From: Lycocorax pyrrhopterus obiensis
Taxonomy: Eukaryota; Chordata; Aves; Passeriformes; Paradisaeidae
Assembly: GCA_014706295.1 (NCBI GenBank)
Contig: JACSVZ010000002.1
Location: 22,416,757 to 22,480,756 of the forward strand
Length of the DNA: 64,000 bases
Direction of reading: 5' to 3'
Part shown: piece by piece, positions 1 to 13,455 of the stretch
Layout: every line of letters begins with the position of its first letter
Position numbering within the stretch: the first letter of the stretch is position 1
Made by a program: the position numbers and the translations under genes
Notes under the pieces: generated by a model
Database searches by the model: none
Seen by the model: only the letters and a program-made list of their open reading frames with translations
What the model was told of the DNA's origin: nothing

Positions 1-1287
1 CTGAGCATGATGAGGCCAAAGTCCTGGCACTGTACTCAGTGTGGAAGGCAGTCAAGCTTCAGAATGATGTTTTGAATATTAAATATAAGTTTATGCAACC
101 ATATGACAAATTGTTTTAGAGATGAAGATGGAGATGACCATATACATCACATATGGAAATAGTTGTTTTTTTATTTCTCTCTGTTAAACATATAGAGCAA
201 TTCCAGCAAAACTTGTCACAGTTATTCGTCTAGAACACGATAGGTATTTTGAATACATGAAAACATCTTGTACTGAATTCATAACTGGAATTTTCTATAT
301 AAAGGTCACTGAATATGGTTGAGCATCCAGTGTTTAAGAGCTGTGTTCCTCTCAAATGGAGATAAAGAACATTTTCAGGGTAGCAGTAACTGCCATTTTG
401 AAGTCTGAATCTCACTTGGTCACACCTGTCATGATGCAAATGAAGGCCTGATTGCTTTTGAATTACTACGGACTTAACTTCCTGAATGAACTAGTCACAG
501 CCCTAATGGATTGAGTCAGAATTTCTTTAGAAATTTCCCGTGACATGGTACTTGTATTAAAAATGGTGGAGACTATCTCTAAATACAGGCAATGAGACCT
601 GACAAAAAATATTATTTCCTGTACATTTCTGCAGTGCACTTGTGTTATTCTTGACATGTGTGGGAGATGGTTGTGAATACTTGCACTAGTGAGAGACACG
701 TCCCATCAGGTAGCTGTTGATATCAGTGTAAGCCAGCTCAGAACAGTCCAGCTACACATTAAATACATCAAATCTTGTAATGGCTAATTTTCTGTTGTGT
801 TTTCCAGACAGTATACTGACAGTGTAGAGAAAAGCTGTTCAGGGATGAAAGTTAAGTGCAGTAGACCGAAATCACCAGCAATGGAAATTCACTAGAACTG
901 GTTGCTTTAAACCAAAATGTAAGCAGTGATGTGTCAATGGAGTGGATACAAAATAACGAGATTTAGAAACTGTGGCAGTATAAAGTTTGTGCAGAAGGGA
1001 AGTAATTACAAGAAAAACACCGTATAAAATAACTCCCCCAAGCTTATTAGTATACTTGCTATGAAAAGTTGTTGGGGTTTTTTCTGCCTATCCACATTAA
1101 TTCTTTGTTAAACTTTTCATTCATATTCTAAGTACCAACTCAGTCTGAGCTACCCAATAGTTTATTAATTGGATTCAGATTGATTGTGGGTACATGCATG
1201 ACATTACACAAAACACTGAATGTGGTCCCCAGACCCTCTCGGGCAATTCAGTGAATTCTCAATGTACTAGAGGACTGCTTTGCTGCA

Positions 1288-1410
1288 AGAATCATAAAGT
1301 CTTATACTATCTCAGGTTTGAAGGGCCCAGAAGGATGGTCAAGTCCAACTCCCTACTCTTTTCAGGACTACCAAAAAATAAACTGTATGACTAAGAGTGT
1401 CCAGATGAAA
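1288..1410 (-). mobile_element. Old CR1 LINE 3'-end fragment
   Basis: Read on the minus strand, this ends in a degraded form of the CR1 tail. The + strand carries the reverse complement of the conserved 3' UTR, including the GGTCAAGTCCAACTCCCT-type segment near 1337-1355. The 8-bp terminal repeat is largely eroded, which suggests an old insertion. There is no coding capacity. Both boundaries are approximate. Confidence 0.6.
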
Positions 1411-3534
1411 ATGCTGTTCCTTTGCTTCTGCTTTCATACATACAGTTCTGTAACCAAGCATCATTCTAGTGAGGCCAGGCAAACAACTGAGATTATGACC
1501 ATGTGTTTTGTTTGTTGCATTTTATTTAAGAACAGACAGTTTCCTATGTAGGTTTTAAATACTGGAAGGAAACGTCTCATCATTAATTCATTGAGTCATC
1601 TATTTTAATTAGATCAAGAGTTGGAGAGCTCACACTCTTGTATTCATATTCATTAAGGAAATGCACCATTACCTAATAAGATCGTGCATTGTTTCATGAC
1701 ACAAATGGTTGGACTAACAGGTTATAAAAATCAAAGTTAGGAACTACTTCTATTCACTTATTTTGCATTAAAATCATTAAATATTCAATACAGAATCACA
1801 GTTAAAAAATAAAGAATCCAGAGTGTCTGTAATGGTTATAAATTCAGTCATTTCTTTAAGATTCATTCTTTAGAAATGCGACACAGTAAGGCAAGAAATT
1901 TAATGATGGCACTCCTGGAGCTGAGAACTCCCCATTTATATTTATAATAGGTGATGGTGAAGCCAGAAATATTCTTTCAAGTTGAGAGATGCCAGCCTGG
2001 CTCATTTTTCTGAAATCAAGCACCTCTACATTGCCCTGTGTTCAGTAAATTCATGGGATTAATGGACACCTCAGGAGGCCTCATTTTACAGCATCAAGCA
2101 GCAATCAGCTGCTTGAGTTGTTGTCTCAGGAAGCCTCAGGTCTCCACAGCAGCACTAGAAGTGCTCATTACGTCTGGGTAACATATTCCCAACCAAGTAC
2201 TTGTGGCAGAATTAGCTCTATGTTATATAGTTTATTTATTTGAGGGAAGATGAGGATGGATCATCTTTTATTTGTTCAACAAAGTATCTGTTTAAGATCT
2301 TTTGTGTCCCAGACACTGACATTTTATTTTAAATTGCATGTTGTATTATACAGCTCTGTTCCTAATACCAACAAACATATATGATGAATTCTAGAGCACA
2401 ACAGATGTTTGCTATCAATTTGGTAACATATTAGTATTTTACTCACAAAATACCACACCACAGCAGAAAAAAAATGCAGCTTTGATTACAAACAGGTATT
2501 TTCCTTTTCCACTCCTTGGTTTTTTTCTTTTCAAATGTGCCTCTGCAAGAATGTGCTCACCCTCCCTTTTATTAATTTGAATAATCTCTGTAAATCCCCC
2601 TGGATTTAATTGTATCTTCCTTTTTGTTTGTTTTGTTTTCCCATTTATTATGCTTGTATAGCTGGATCCTATGGTCTCATTAGAATCAGTAGCAAAGCTT
2701 CCTTTGAGTCCAGCCATGCTGAGCCATGCTAGAGCCTGGGCTGGAGGTGGAGGCAGCTGCAGCTGTGGTTTGTCACACAGCTTCTGGGAAGGCACCTCAC
2801 CAAGACGTGAGTGTAGGGTGGAGCATTTTAGGCCAACATTTTTTGATAGCCCTTCATGCCCTCTTGCAACATGTCCTTAACTTGGGTCGTAGCACAGACA
2901 GAGAAGTTGGTAAATGGCACAAGGTGTCACAACTGATTGTGAGCATGGGGGTTTCTCCACACCTCAAGAAGGCCAGGAATTTGCTCTAAAGATATATTCT
3001 GGCTAATTTTTTTTTCTATGAAAAAGTAATCAAAAATATTGCAGACTTACAGCTGATTAATGAACATCACTACCAATTATACAGCCTGGAAAACACAGAA
3101 ACTAGTAGGAAGGACCAGGATTCTGTCTCTGCCATGGGTTGTAACCTGAAGGAAAGGAAGGACCAGAAAAAATAGAAGGCAAGAGAACAAAGATGCAAAG
3201 TCATGCAGGATCATCTGTAAATCAAGCAGGATACCATGGGATGTAAGGATTCCATTTTGTACCCCTGGAGTTATTTTACACTGAGCATGAAAACCGTGAA
3301 GAAAACCACTTGGCACTTGGATACCTGGGCTGCTACCAGGCAGCTATTCCTGCATCATGGCTGAAGAACATGGGATGGCAGAGAGTCTTACTTTGGAAAT
3401 TGCCATAATGGTGCCATTAATCTACAAGTTGAGTGTCCAGTTGTATTTGAAAACTAACTAATTTTATTGCCGTGTGTGCTGCAGGGTGAGTTTCGAGACA
3501 TAAGCACTTAGCTAAAATAGAGGTAGTAAAAGTT

Positions 3535-3614
3535 TTCCTTCCTTCCTTCCTTCCTTCCTTCCTTCCTTCCTTCCTTCCTTCCTTCCTTCCTTCCTTCCTT
3601 CCTTCCTTCCTTCC
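3535..3614. repeat. (TTCC)n microsatellite, 20 units
   Basis: Twenty uninterrupted TTCC tetranucleotides occupy 80 bases, followed by a CT-rich tail to about 3670. The tract is perfect, so length polymorphism and polymerase slippage are expected. It lies deep in intron 1, well away from splice sites. Confidence 0.98.
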
Positions 3615-5975
3615 TCTCTCTATTCTGTCCTTCCTGTCACATTCACGTCTTTTCTATTTCCCTCTCTCTCTTCCTCCCATGAATTTTTTCCAATCAGAAT
3701 GCAAATATTATACTTCTATCTAAATGAAAAGATTCTTTTTTGCTTTAGGTCAGGTCATGGAATTGTAGCTTGTATAAAATTGCAGAGTAAACAAAAAAAA
3801 ATATATAGAATTTTATAACTCACATGAATGCATTTGGGGAGCTGCAGAGGAAGAGGGATATATGCATGTGTAAATAAACTTTTTTTTCCATTTGGACTTC
3901 ATAGAGCAATTTGGAATTCTTTCTTTTTCCCTTGGATAACCTCAAGTGCTGAGAAAAACCAAAGCTTTCATAAATCAGTGTTCTGGGCTTCTGTTAAAAA
4001 AAAAAAAAAAGAATACATGAAAAGGTAATGCGCAGAAATACCCTGATTTCTGGTTAAAAACTTGTCATCAAATGCTACACAATGCAACAATGGGTGCAGT
4101 ATTTTACGGATGAGTTTAAGAGAAGGTGAATGGTATAAATATAATTCAAATGTATGATTAATGCTTACCCTGTAAGATGTTTTCTGAAGTAGATTGCAAA
4201 TATACATAATAGAAGAAATAAATTGACAAATCTGGATTTACTAATAGTTTATTAATATTTTATCATAAAATTAAAAATTATTCTCTGTTGCTCTGAGCAA
4301 AGAAATCCACTGATATTAGATATATTGCATCATTTATGATATTGAACAAGTCTACATGAACTGGTTTTAATATTGAGGTATCTGCAAAGAAAGAGTCCAA
4401 CCGTGTTAAAAGAAAGAGATTTAAATGTTTAATGCTATTGGTATTAAAGACTATAAAATGCTATCTGATATGATTAGCCTGTATTTTGTGAAAAAGGCAC
4501 TTAAAGAAAATGGTTTTAACAGCCATATATGAGTTGTGTGATAGCTATTACTACGCTCATATCAAATGCTGTATTTCCTACACAACTACTGCATGATCAA
4601 TATCATTATTGAAAAGTGCTTTTAGCTAACTCAGATATGAAAGACACTACATATAAGTTAAATTCCATTGTGTTCTATAGAAGAAGCCTTTAGGTCAAAA
4701 TGTACAAAGATCTTAAAAAATGTCAAGTACATTTAATCTGAAAAGAGGTGACAGACAAAGAAATACATCACACAATCCATTAAATGCAGTGCTAGAACAT
4801 GCATTTTACTCTAAAAATTGCAAGTGGAAAAGCAAGAATGGTAAGACATAAATGGAGGACTAACTCTTCAGATTAATTGATAATACCTCAATCATCAGAA
4901 AACGAGTAAAAGAAATGATCACCTGAGAGGAGGAGAGAGAAAGTAGTATGAATCAGTGAACAAATTGAAGGAATTGACTTTGAATAGAAGGCAGACAAAA
5001 ATGTCACAATCAGATTCACTGAAGGACTCGCATTTGTGCAGAAAAGCAGGACTATAAGGAAAAAGTGAATGATGGTTTTTTTTCTTCTCCTCCTTAACAG
5101 GAACAGTTCTTCTGTCCAACTTCAACCAACCATTTCCATTCCACCTACATTTTTCCACAGTCATATTGACATGTAAATTCAGTGAACTCTTTAGTAGGGC
5201 GTAGATTTAGAGTGGTTACACCAATCCCCATATCTGCAGAGTAGCTAGAAATATATTGAGATCCTCTATAATTTTTTATCTTTTTAATCTTACACATGAA
5301 GCTCTTAGAATTTGATTTTAAATGCCTAGACTATAACCCTAACTCTAAGAAAACCACATCCGTTTCCAGTTACCCCAGAAATTGTTTCATCCTCTACCAC
5401 CAGTAATTTTGACAGTTCTGACGCCCTTTGTGTTCTCAGGCTGTCCTTGAGTTTTATTCGTTCATCTTCTTAGGGCTGTTGCTCTAGATACTGAACTGCA
5501 AAAATTTTTATTTTTTTTCTTTAGTGGCAGTGTTTGTATTTTTAAATTGTTCTTTAATTACTTTATCCTTGGAAATTCTTCCAAAGCAGTAAGTCAAATG
5601 CTAATGCTAGCATTAATATAGGGCATAGATTAACAAAGAGGCTCAGAGATAAAAATCAAGCAGCAACACATTAATCATTAAGCAGATTTAGTGTAATTTT
5701 AGATTTTCCTAAATCTTCAAATCAAATTTACTCAACCAAATTGCATCATATATTCCCCCTCATAAATATATCATGCTTCATCTTAAAATGACACCTGCAA
5801 CTTCAATGTGAAAATTGTCCTTAAGTCTTTTCCATTGATGGTGAAAAACCTTATGGATTCCAGCCTAAATATACTGAAGACTTTATATATATCATTTGGT
5901 CTTTATGCCTGAGTATATTTCCTGTTCTATTTGAAAACCGTGTATTTGCTGTATTCGATTTTTTGTAATCTGCAT

Positions 5976-6295
5976 CTCACTAGTTGGTTAATACATGAAA
6001 GCAGAACTTTATCACCTTCTTATACAACTGGGAGTTGCCCTGATTCAGGTTCATGACCTTACACTTGGTATTGTTGAACCTCATGAGGTTCACATGCATC
6101 CACTTGAGTTTTTCCAGCTCTCTTTGGTTGGCATCCCATCCCCCAGGCATTTCAACCACACCACTCAGCTTCTTGTCATCTGCAAACTTTCTGTAGGTGC
6201 ACTTGATCCCACTATGCCATCGATGACGATATGGAAAAGCACTGGTCCTAATATGGACCTGTGAGGACACTACTCATCGCTGATCTCCATTTTAT
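5976..6295 (-). mobile_element. CR1 LINE ORF2 fragment (reverse transcriptase part)
   Basis: Translated on the minus strand, about 90 codons match the CR1 ORF2 region around the reverse transcriptase active site. A KFADDKKLSG segment at about 6160-6190 corresponds to the polymerase FADD motif. It is followed by VNLMRFNNTKCKVMNL, the conserved CR1 stretch just downstream. The copy lacks the endonuclease and the 3' UTR, so both ends are truncated or eroded. It is an inactive remnant inside intron 1. Boundaries are approximate. Confidence 0.85.
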
Positions 6296-9200
6296 CCCTT
6301 GATTTTCGCAAATTGAACTTTCTTTCCATTTGTGTTACTTCCACTATTTTTAACACCTTCTTTAAGCTGGATGTTTATCCCAGAACTCTTATTTCTGCAC
6401 TGCATGCAATTCCAGGCAGTTTTTATTCGGTTCAATAAATTGTATTTTGATAATTACTTCATCGTAGTTTAACCCCTGTTTAAAACTAAACGACTATGAA
6501 GAAAATTAACTCTATCCCAGCAAAAACCAGCACATACTTCCTTTTAGATATATCCCTTTGCAATATAAAATGATCTAAACTCTCAAATTTGATTAATTAT
6601 ATATTTCTCTAAAAATTAAACTGAATACATACAATTTTGTATGTATCTTACAGTTAGGCACCTAATTACCTTTGCAGGTCAACTCTTGATCCCGTTTATA
6701 GAAAATCCAATATATGCAGCTGCCTCAGTTCTACCAGTTTCTGAAAATGAGGAGAAAAATGTTGAATCACACTGGGATGTTTGAAAAATGCCCCCTTGTT
6801 TCAGTTTGAGACATCCACAACAAAGAGTTTTAGTGGCTATATTCTCCATTTATAATGTTGAAAATGTGTATAGAAAATCTCAAAATTCAATTCTTTTATA
6901 AAGTTGCCAGAAGCCACAATGTGTCTTAGAAAATAAAAGATTTTCTGAAGGTTTGAATAGATCTACTTGTGTTCCTTGAATTATTTTGTCCCATAAGGTT
7001 TGTTACAATCAGCAGTGATGATTTTGATTGTAAATAGATTAGGAATTGGTTTACATGTCCTATTAGTTCCAGCAGGTTTGTACTCTGAGAGGCACATAGG
7101 ACCTGCTAAAAGCATTGCACTTCTCAGCATTCTGGTAGCAAATGGATGTGCATATAATTGAAAATGTTGCAGTAATCGGCTGAGTGTGAGAAATACGAAG
7201 ATGTATTTATTTGCAGAAGTTAGGTGTTGCCTTCTATGAGTCAGCTGAGAATAACAGCATTTACTGCCTTTGAAGGAAAAATCCTTTGCAACAGATAACT
7301 CTGTAATTCCTCACTGTAGTCCTCACAGTGGCAGAAACTATGCATAGAGTTTTCAAGGTGGAGAATGGCAGAACATATGTGAGATAAATGAAAATGTTCC
7401 GTACTGCCAGCTATTGCAGCTGAACAAATCACTTGGTTTTTATTCGATCTCCACAGCTAAACTTCCCTAGGAAAGTCTTTAGGTAAGAGAACAGTCTTCT
7501 CCAGGGAGGAAAAAATAAAGAGTGTTTTCAGGGAAAAGTGCATTAATTTCGACCAACCTGATGTTCAGTTACATATCCTAATATCAGGACATTTTTGTGG
7601 TGCTCAAGTTTCACACTGCACACAAGTACTTTGATTACTTCCTGCATTCTATCACCTGCCTGCTGAGTTTTAAGGATCTTTTAAAATCTATTTCACTCTA
7701 GCTGCAGAAGAAAATATATAAGGACATAAAAATTATGTGCAGCTATCCCTAAAACTGGTGAATGAGGAAGACGTGGTAAACGAGCACTCAAAATGAAGGT
7801 TCTAAAATTGCTGTTTCTACACATCTCTGCACAGGTCCTGACTACTCAGAGATGTTCTGTACCAATCTGGGCAATTCTGTACATTTCCCTCAAAAATGTT
7901 ATTTACAAGTGCTCACATTAATGATCCAATGAAAATATGATTTAAAGATTGAGGTTTAGTTTGCCTAATTTGGGCATATAACGTACTTTTAAACCTCTTA
8001 TCCCTCTCTTCTGCTCAAAGATCTCTCAAGTACATCTATGCCTTTCTCGAACTGTGGGAAGCAAACTGTCTCAAAGACTACATCTACACTTTGATCTTCC
8101 CCCAAAAGCACATACACCCCAGGGCAAATTTTCCATATGTCCACACTTGCCCTAAGTCTCCTGAAGTCTGTCTGGTACTGTCAGGTGTAATTATTATGTT
8201 TGTTTTGATTTCAGTCTGTATGAAGAAGTGTAAGGGCTACATTAAACCACTGCTGGCGTAGTTCTTTTGTGGCATGATGCTGCATGTGTTTTTATGGCAT
8301 GCAAGTGTTGCTTTCTTTGGGAAAAGTCATTTGGGTTTTCATAAGACTCCACAGGGCTTGGAGAGGTTGGTGGTGTCTCACCTTTTGCTGCCTGTAGAGT
8401 GTGATCCCTGCACCAAATGTTATTCTGGAACTGCAATCATTTTTATCTCAGAGGAAACTCTGAAATGAAAAAGCCTGAGAATGAACTATCACACGTGGAG
8501 TGGGAATGATAGAGGACCAGATTCTAGAAGCCAAGTTATTTGCTAGTGTAGATGTACCAAATAGTATTTTACAGCTGACATTTCACCAATACTGAATCAA
8601 GTGGAAAAATTACCCTCAGCATCTTACTTATAACATTACTTTTAACGTGTCAGAATGTGATTTGCCTTGACTTTCATTGTTGACTTTCATTTAATTTCTT
8701 TTCCACTCTAACTCTTGGACCTTTCTCCTTGCATTTGCATTTACTCAGCTATTCACAATCCCATATTGACGAATGTGATTTCCCCCTCCAAAGTGCAGCA
8801 CTCGACACACATCTTACTGAATTTTATCTTGCTGATTTAAGACCATAGCTGAAGATTATTACAGTAATTTTAAATCTTGATCCTGGTCCCTAAAGCATTT
8901 GTATGCCCTGTGCTGTTAATTAGTATCATTCATACATTTTATACATAATCACAATTCATTTTGTCATCTAAATGACTAATGAAAATATGTTTAAAAGTCT
9001 TAGATGTAGACTGTAATCTGTAGCAAATTCATGTGCATATATTTGTCCTATTTCTCCTTTAACCTCTAGCCTGAGAACCCCCAAGAAGCACCACAGTAGT
9101 TGCATAAGTATTTAATACTTGCATTCATATCTAATCTGGTTCACAAAATTATATTTAAGTTACCAAACTCTGATTGCTAATGTCTCCCAAGAGGGAGCAG

Positions 9201-10939
9201 TCTGTCACTTACTGAGCTCTGCATTAACGTAAGTTAGCTGTTCTGTCACTAATTTTGCATTCCAATTTAGAAACAGGTAATCAAAAGTGGGCTAATGATG
9301 CTGTATTTTTCTCACGTTCTATTACAAGCACCCTTCATTTACTCCACAATATTTATAGAAATCTGTGGGTTTGTAGAAAATTGTGTCTGAAAGTTTTATT
9401 GTATCAAGTGACCTACTTTTCACCTTCGTCCATTTGTACATAGCAGATATATTTACTATCAGTTACAGAGACAAGAAATATGGTATTGTTTTGTGTAGAT
9501 CAGCATCCCTTAATGACCATGCAGTCTATTAAATATCTATTACAGACTCTGGATTTAATAAATGATTTCTAATTGACTAGATGTCAGTGGCAACATTCAA
9601 GAAAACTCAGTTACATGGGATTTTTCATTGATTTTCCCTATATAAGAAAATGAAATGTCAGCTACCATTAATTGCATTTTCACAATAAGAAGCATACTGC
9701 AAAAGCAGCAGCTAAGTGAAAGCACTTCTAGCCTAACATGCAATAGAAGTATTTTTTTAAAATTAATCCAATATATAAACAATTATTACAGTTATGTGCC
9801 TCTGTGGGTCAAATCGATGACAATCTATATATATACAATCCATAATACAGAACCATTTTGCAGGCTTCTAGAAAAAATGCATTCAGATACATATTCTGCA
9901 CTTGTTTATCCTTATACACCACACTGTCTGCATCCAGCACCACAGAAGTTGGTTAACCCGCAGTTTCCAGGAGTTCTTACCTACAACGATGGTATCACTC
10001 CTGACATCAGCTTACACCACTGCTGTCCATGACTCAAAGACAGAACTGCTAATTTTTATTGTCTTATAAGTATACACATGTCTACCCAGGCTACGTGTAC
10101 TGAGGAGGGTGTGATCCAGAATAAAGTTTATGAGACTGTGACACTTATATTCATTACCATCGAAGATCCACAGTTCAAAATGCATTGGTGCATCTTTCCT
10201 GCTTGCCTGTGTCTGCAGTGGTGTAATCAGGCCTTCGTGATCATATATATTTTCTACAGGTGTAATTCTGTAGATTTTCTTTCATGTGATCACATTTGTC
10301 ATGCCAGAATTGACCAGCAGTCTATATAACCCTAGTGAGATGATATTAGTAGTCTGGATGTGAAAATTCATTTGGCTATGCATAATTTGCGGTAGTGCAG
10401 GAAGTTCTTATGTCTTTGCAGAGAAAGAAAAATCCATGACCTTTCTAAAGTATGTGATGTGGCATTCAATTTCCCTGCATCTGATCGATAAGCAAGCAGG
10501 AAGTTGTATCTTTTGCCAAGGTAGACAAGCATAATTAAGCAATAAGGCAATGGAGGTAGTTGTGATTATCTTAGGATGCACCTGGGAGCTGCCTTGTTGC
10601 TATTTTAAAACATCTTTATGTGAAGGGAACTGTATTAATTTCTGCTGAGAAAGATGAAGTTGGCAGTTTGGAATGCTCATGAGCAGCAGTTTCAGTCGTG
10701 CTTTACAGACAGTAATGTGGTGTGTTCACCCCAAACAATTAGACTTCTCCTTCAGCAGAAGCAAAGATGGAGCAGGTTGTAAACATTTAATTGACAGTTC
10801 AGACCAAGGGGGAAAAAAAAAAAAAGCAGCACAACCCCTCCCCCAAAACAATTATACTTTGGCTGGCTTCCAGTGAGTGCAAAACTTACATTTTTACCAG
10901 TTTAGAATAAAAATATGTTGCCTCCAACACTTGACTTTC

Positions 10940-11180
10940 GGGGAAGACATCTCTGCATAATTAATACTATTGCATCCACATTCTAATTTATGCATTTTAA
11001 TTATATCAAAGGCCTGGTGAATAATTAATGCTAGCAAAACACTGTGTCTGAAGCATAAGCTGAAAAGTATCACTTTTTAATGGGCTCAGTAAATTTAAAT
11101 AACTAATGAAAGCTATTTAACTATTTGATTGTGAGAATATTTCTCCCGATACAATCAAGTATTAACTACCATAATTGAGC
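10940..11180. other. AT-rich block, candidate conserved noncoding element
   Basis: This intron 1 segment is dense in TAAT, ATTA and ATTTA-type cores (for example TAATTAATACTATTG and GAATAATTAATGCTAG). It lacks repeat hallmarks and simple-sequence runs. The look resembles homeodomain-bound conserved elements common in introns of developmental neuronal genes. This is inference from composition only; no alignment was possible. Confidence 0.25.
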
Positions 11181-13140
11181 AGCCTCTCAGCTGGAGAAAT
11201 GTTAGCTCAGGCTAGTTGTTTTCTGAGTGTACTACAGTTTATTGACCCACCTGAGCTATATGCTTGCAGGAAAGACATTTATTTGTATGTTTCCCCTCTG
11301 GGAGGGACTGGCATGTCATTGGTATCATCTATAAGATGTAAAATCAAAATTCTGGGCACAGCGTTCCCCTTTGACCTCCTGTCTTCAAGTAGGTCAGTTC
11401 ATGCAAGTTTCATGGGGAGATTTAGAATTGAATCTAAAGAAATACAATATAGAATTTATTATCTTTGAGTTCAGCAATCTAAGAATTAAGGATGTAGGCC
11501 AGGTTAATAATTTAGAGCCTTGCAGTGGTCAGAGAGAGATAGAACCTCTGGAGAATTTAATCTCATCCTAAAATGGGTTTTTGAAATAGATGGGATTAAT
11601 AACCATTTGGCAGTGTCTAGTATTTTTCTGTTTCTTACAGAGGAAGCTTAGGATGCTGTGTTACCCATACACCTAACTTCTAGGTAGCCAAATTTAGATG
11701 AAGTTAATCTCACTAGCAAAGGCAGCCTCTAAAACTATGGTGCAAAAATAGACCTACTCACACCAATCTGAGGGTGTAAAGACCAAGGCAAAGCAGAAGG
11801 GCTCACAGCATAGAGCTGTGCAAAGTTCAGCGTGTCACACTGACAAACAGCTCGGCCAAGTCTCAGACTTGAACCGTGTCACTCATTAAGAAAGCCCTTC
11901 CCCTTCTGAGGGGCTCAAAATGTATGTTCATGTTGATTTGCCATACCCAAACACCAGCCTCCACCCTGCTCTGGTCCCTGGAGCAGTGCTGGCAGTGTGA
12001 TGTGCTAAGAGCAGGCTGTCCCAGATGTGCAGTGTCCTGGCTTTGGTGTACTCTGAGTTTGTCATGCAAAGAGTGGTGAAAGCATGTGGACAGCAGACAA
12101 CACTGACTGCACAGCGTGGAAAGCCTGGCAGCAGAAAGTACTCATTTCTTTAGGAGAGTAAAACGATACAGCAAATGATGAATTACTGCGATCCCTGGCA
12201 ATATATTACATACACTCAAGAAATATCAGCTTGTCAATATGAATATAAAATGAATAGCTTCTACCAACTTTTTTGCTCTTCTTTTCCATGTCAGAAGTTT
12301 GCACTTTAATGCGAAATATTTAAGGAAGTACCATAACAGTATAATGAAGGACTTTTAAAAGAAATAAGATTGACAAAGGCTGCTGCCAATTTTGCATATG
12401 AGGCCCTTTATTTAAGTGCATTAATTTGAGCTGAGAAATTTTTGGCTCCTATGTTTGAAGTTTTCTTTTTTTACCTAATATTATGCATTGAAATGAAAGT
12501 ATTTGATTCTCCATACCAATCATTTGTGTCGCTGGGGAGATATGGAGGGTGACTATGCAGGAACTAATTGTGTTTTCCCAGTTTTCAGCTGTGTTTGCAT
12601 GAGCCTAGACATGAGCTAGTGCTCTCCTCAGTGGTTGTGGCCTGTGTCAGGTGGACGAGAGTTCCTTTCAGTTTGGGTAGGCTGGATGGTGTGTCCCCTC
12701 ATGCAGATACTGGGAAGGACAAGGAGGAATGGAAAAGGCTCTTGCAGAGCTGTCTCTGCTCCAAAGAAATCTCAGCCAGCCATAGCAATCTGCTGCCTGG
12801 CCACAGTGAATATTTCATAGAAGGTAGAAAGCGGAACACAAAAGAAAATCTGCCAGAGTATCAGGTTAAACCAGTTGATTTCTTGCGAGCAACAGTACCT
12901 GAAAGAGCAGATAGATGTTGGGGCAATCTGGGGCTGGTGTCAGAGTTAACACTGGGGATTTACTTGTTCTTCACTGCTTGGCTTCCCTGCCCAGGAGCTA
13001 GGCAGTATCCTGATGCTGTTCCTCTGCACTCCATTCCTCTCTACTTTTCTTGCTGCAGAACCTACAATGAGTAGTCAGAACAATTCCCCAAGAAACACAA
13101 CTCTTTTATTAAATCCAGTTTAAGACCAAAACCTCCTTAG

Positions 13141-13455
<315 letters not shown>

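Noticed and set aside
12568..13074. 168-codon open stretch just upstream of exon 2 on the same strand
   Set aside because: It does not begin with ATG, matches no domain I know, and ends in a stop well before the exon 2 acceptor. Most likely chance in intron sequence.
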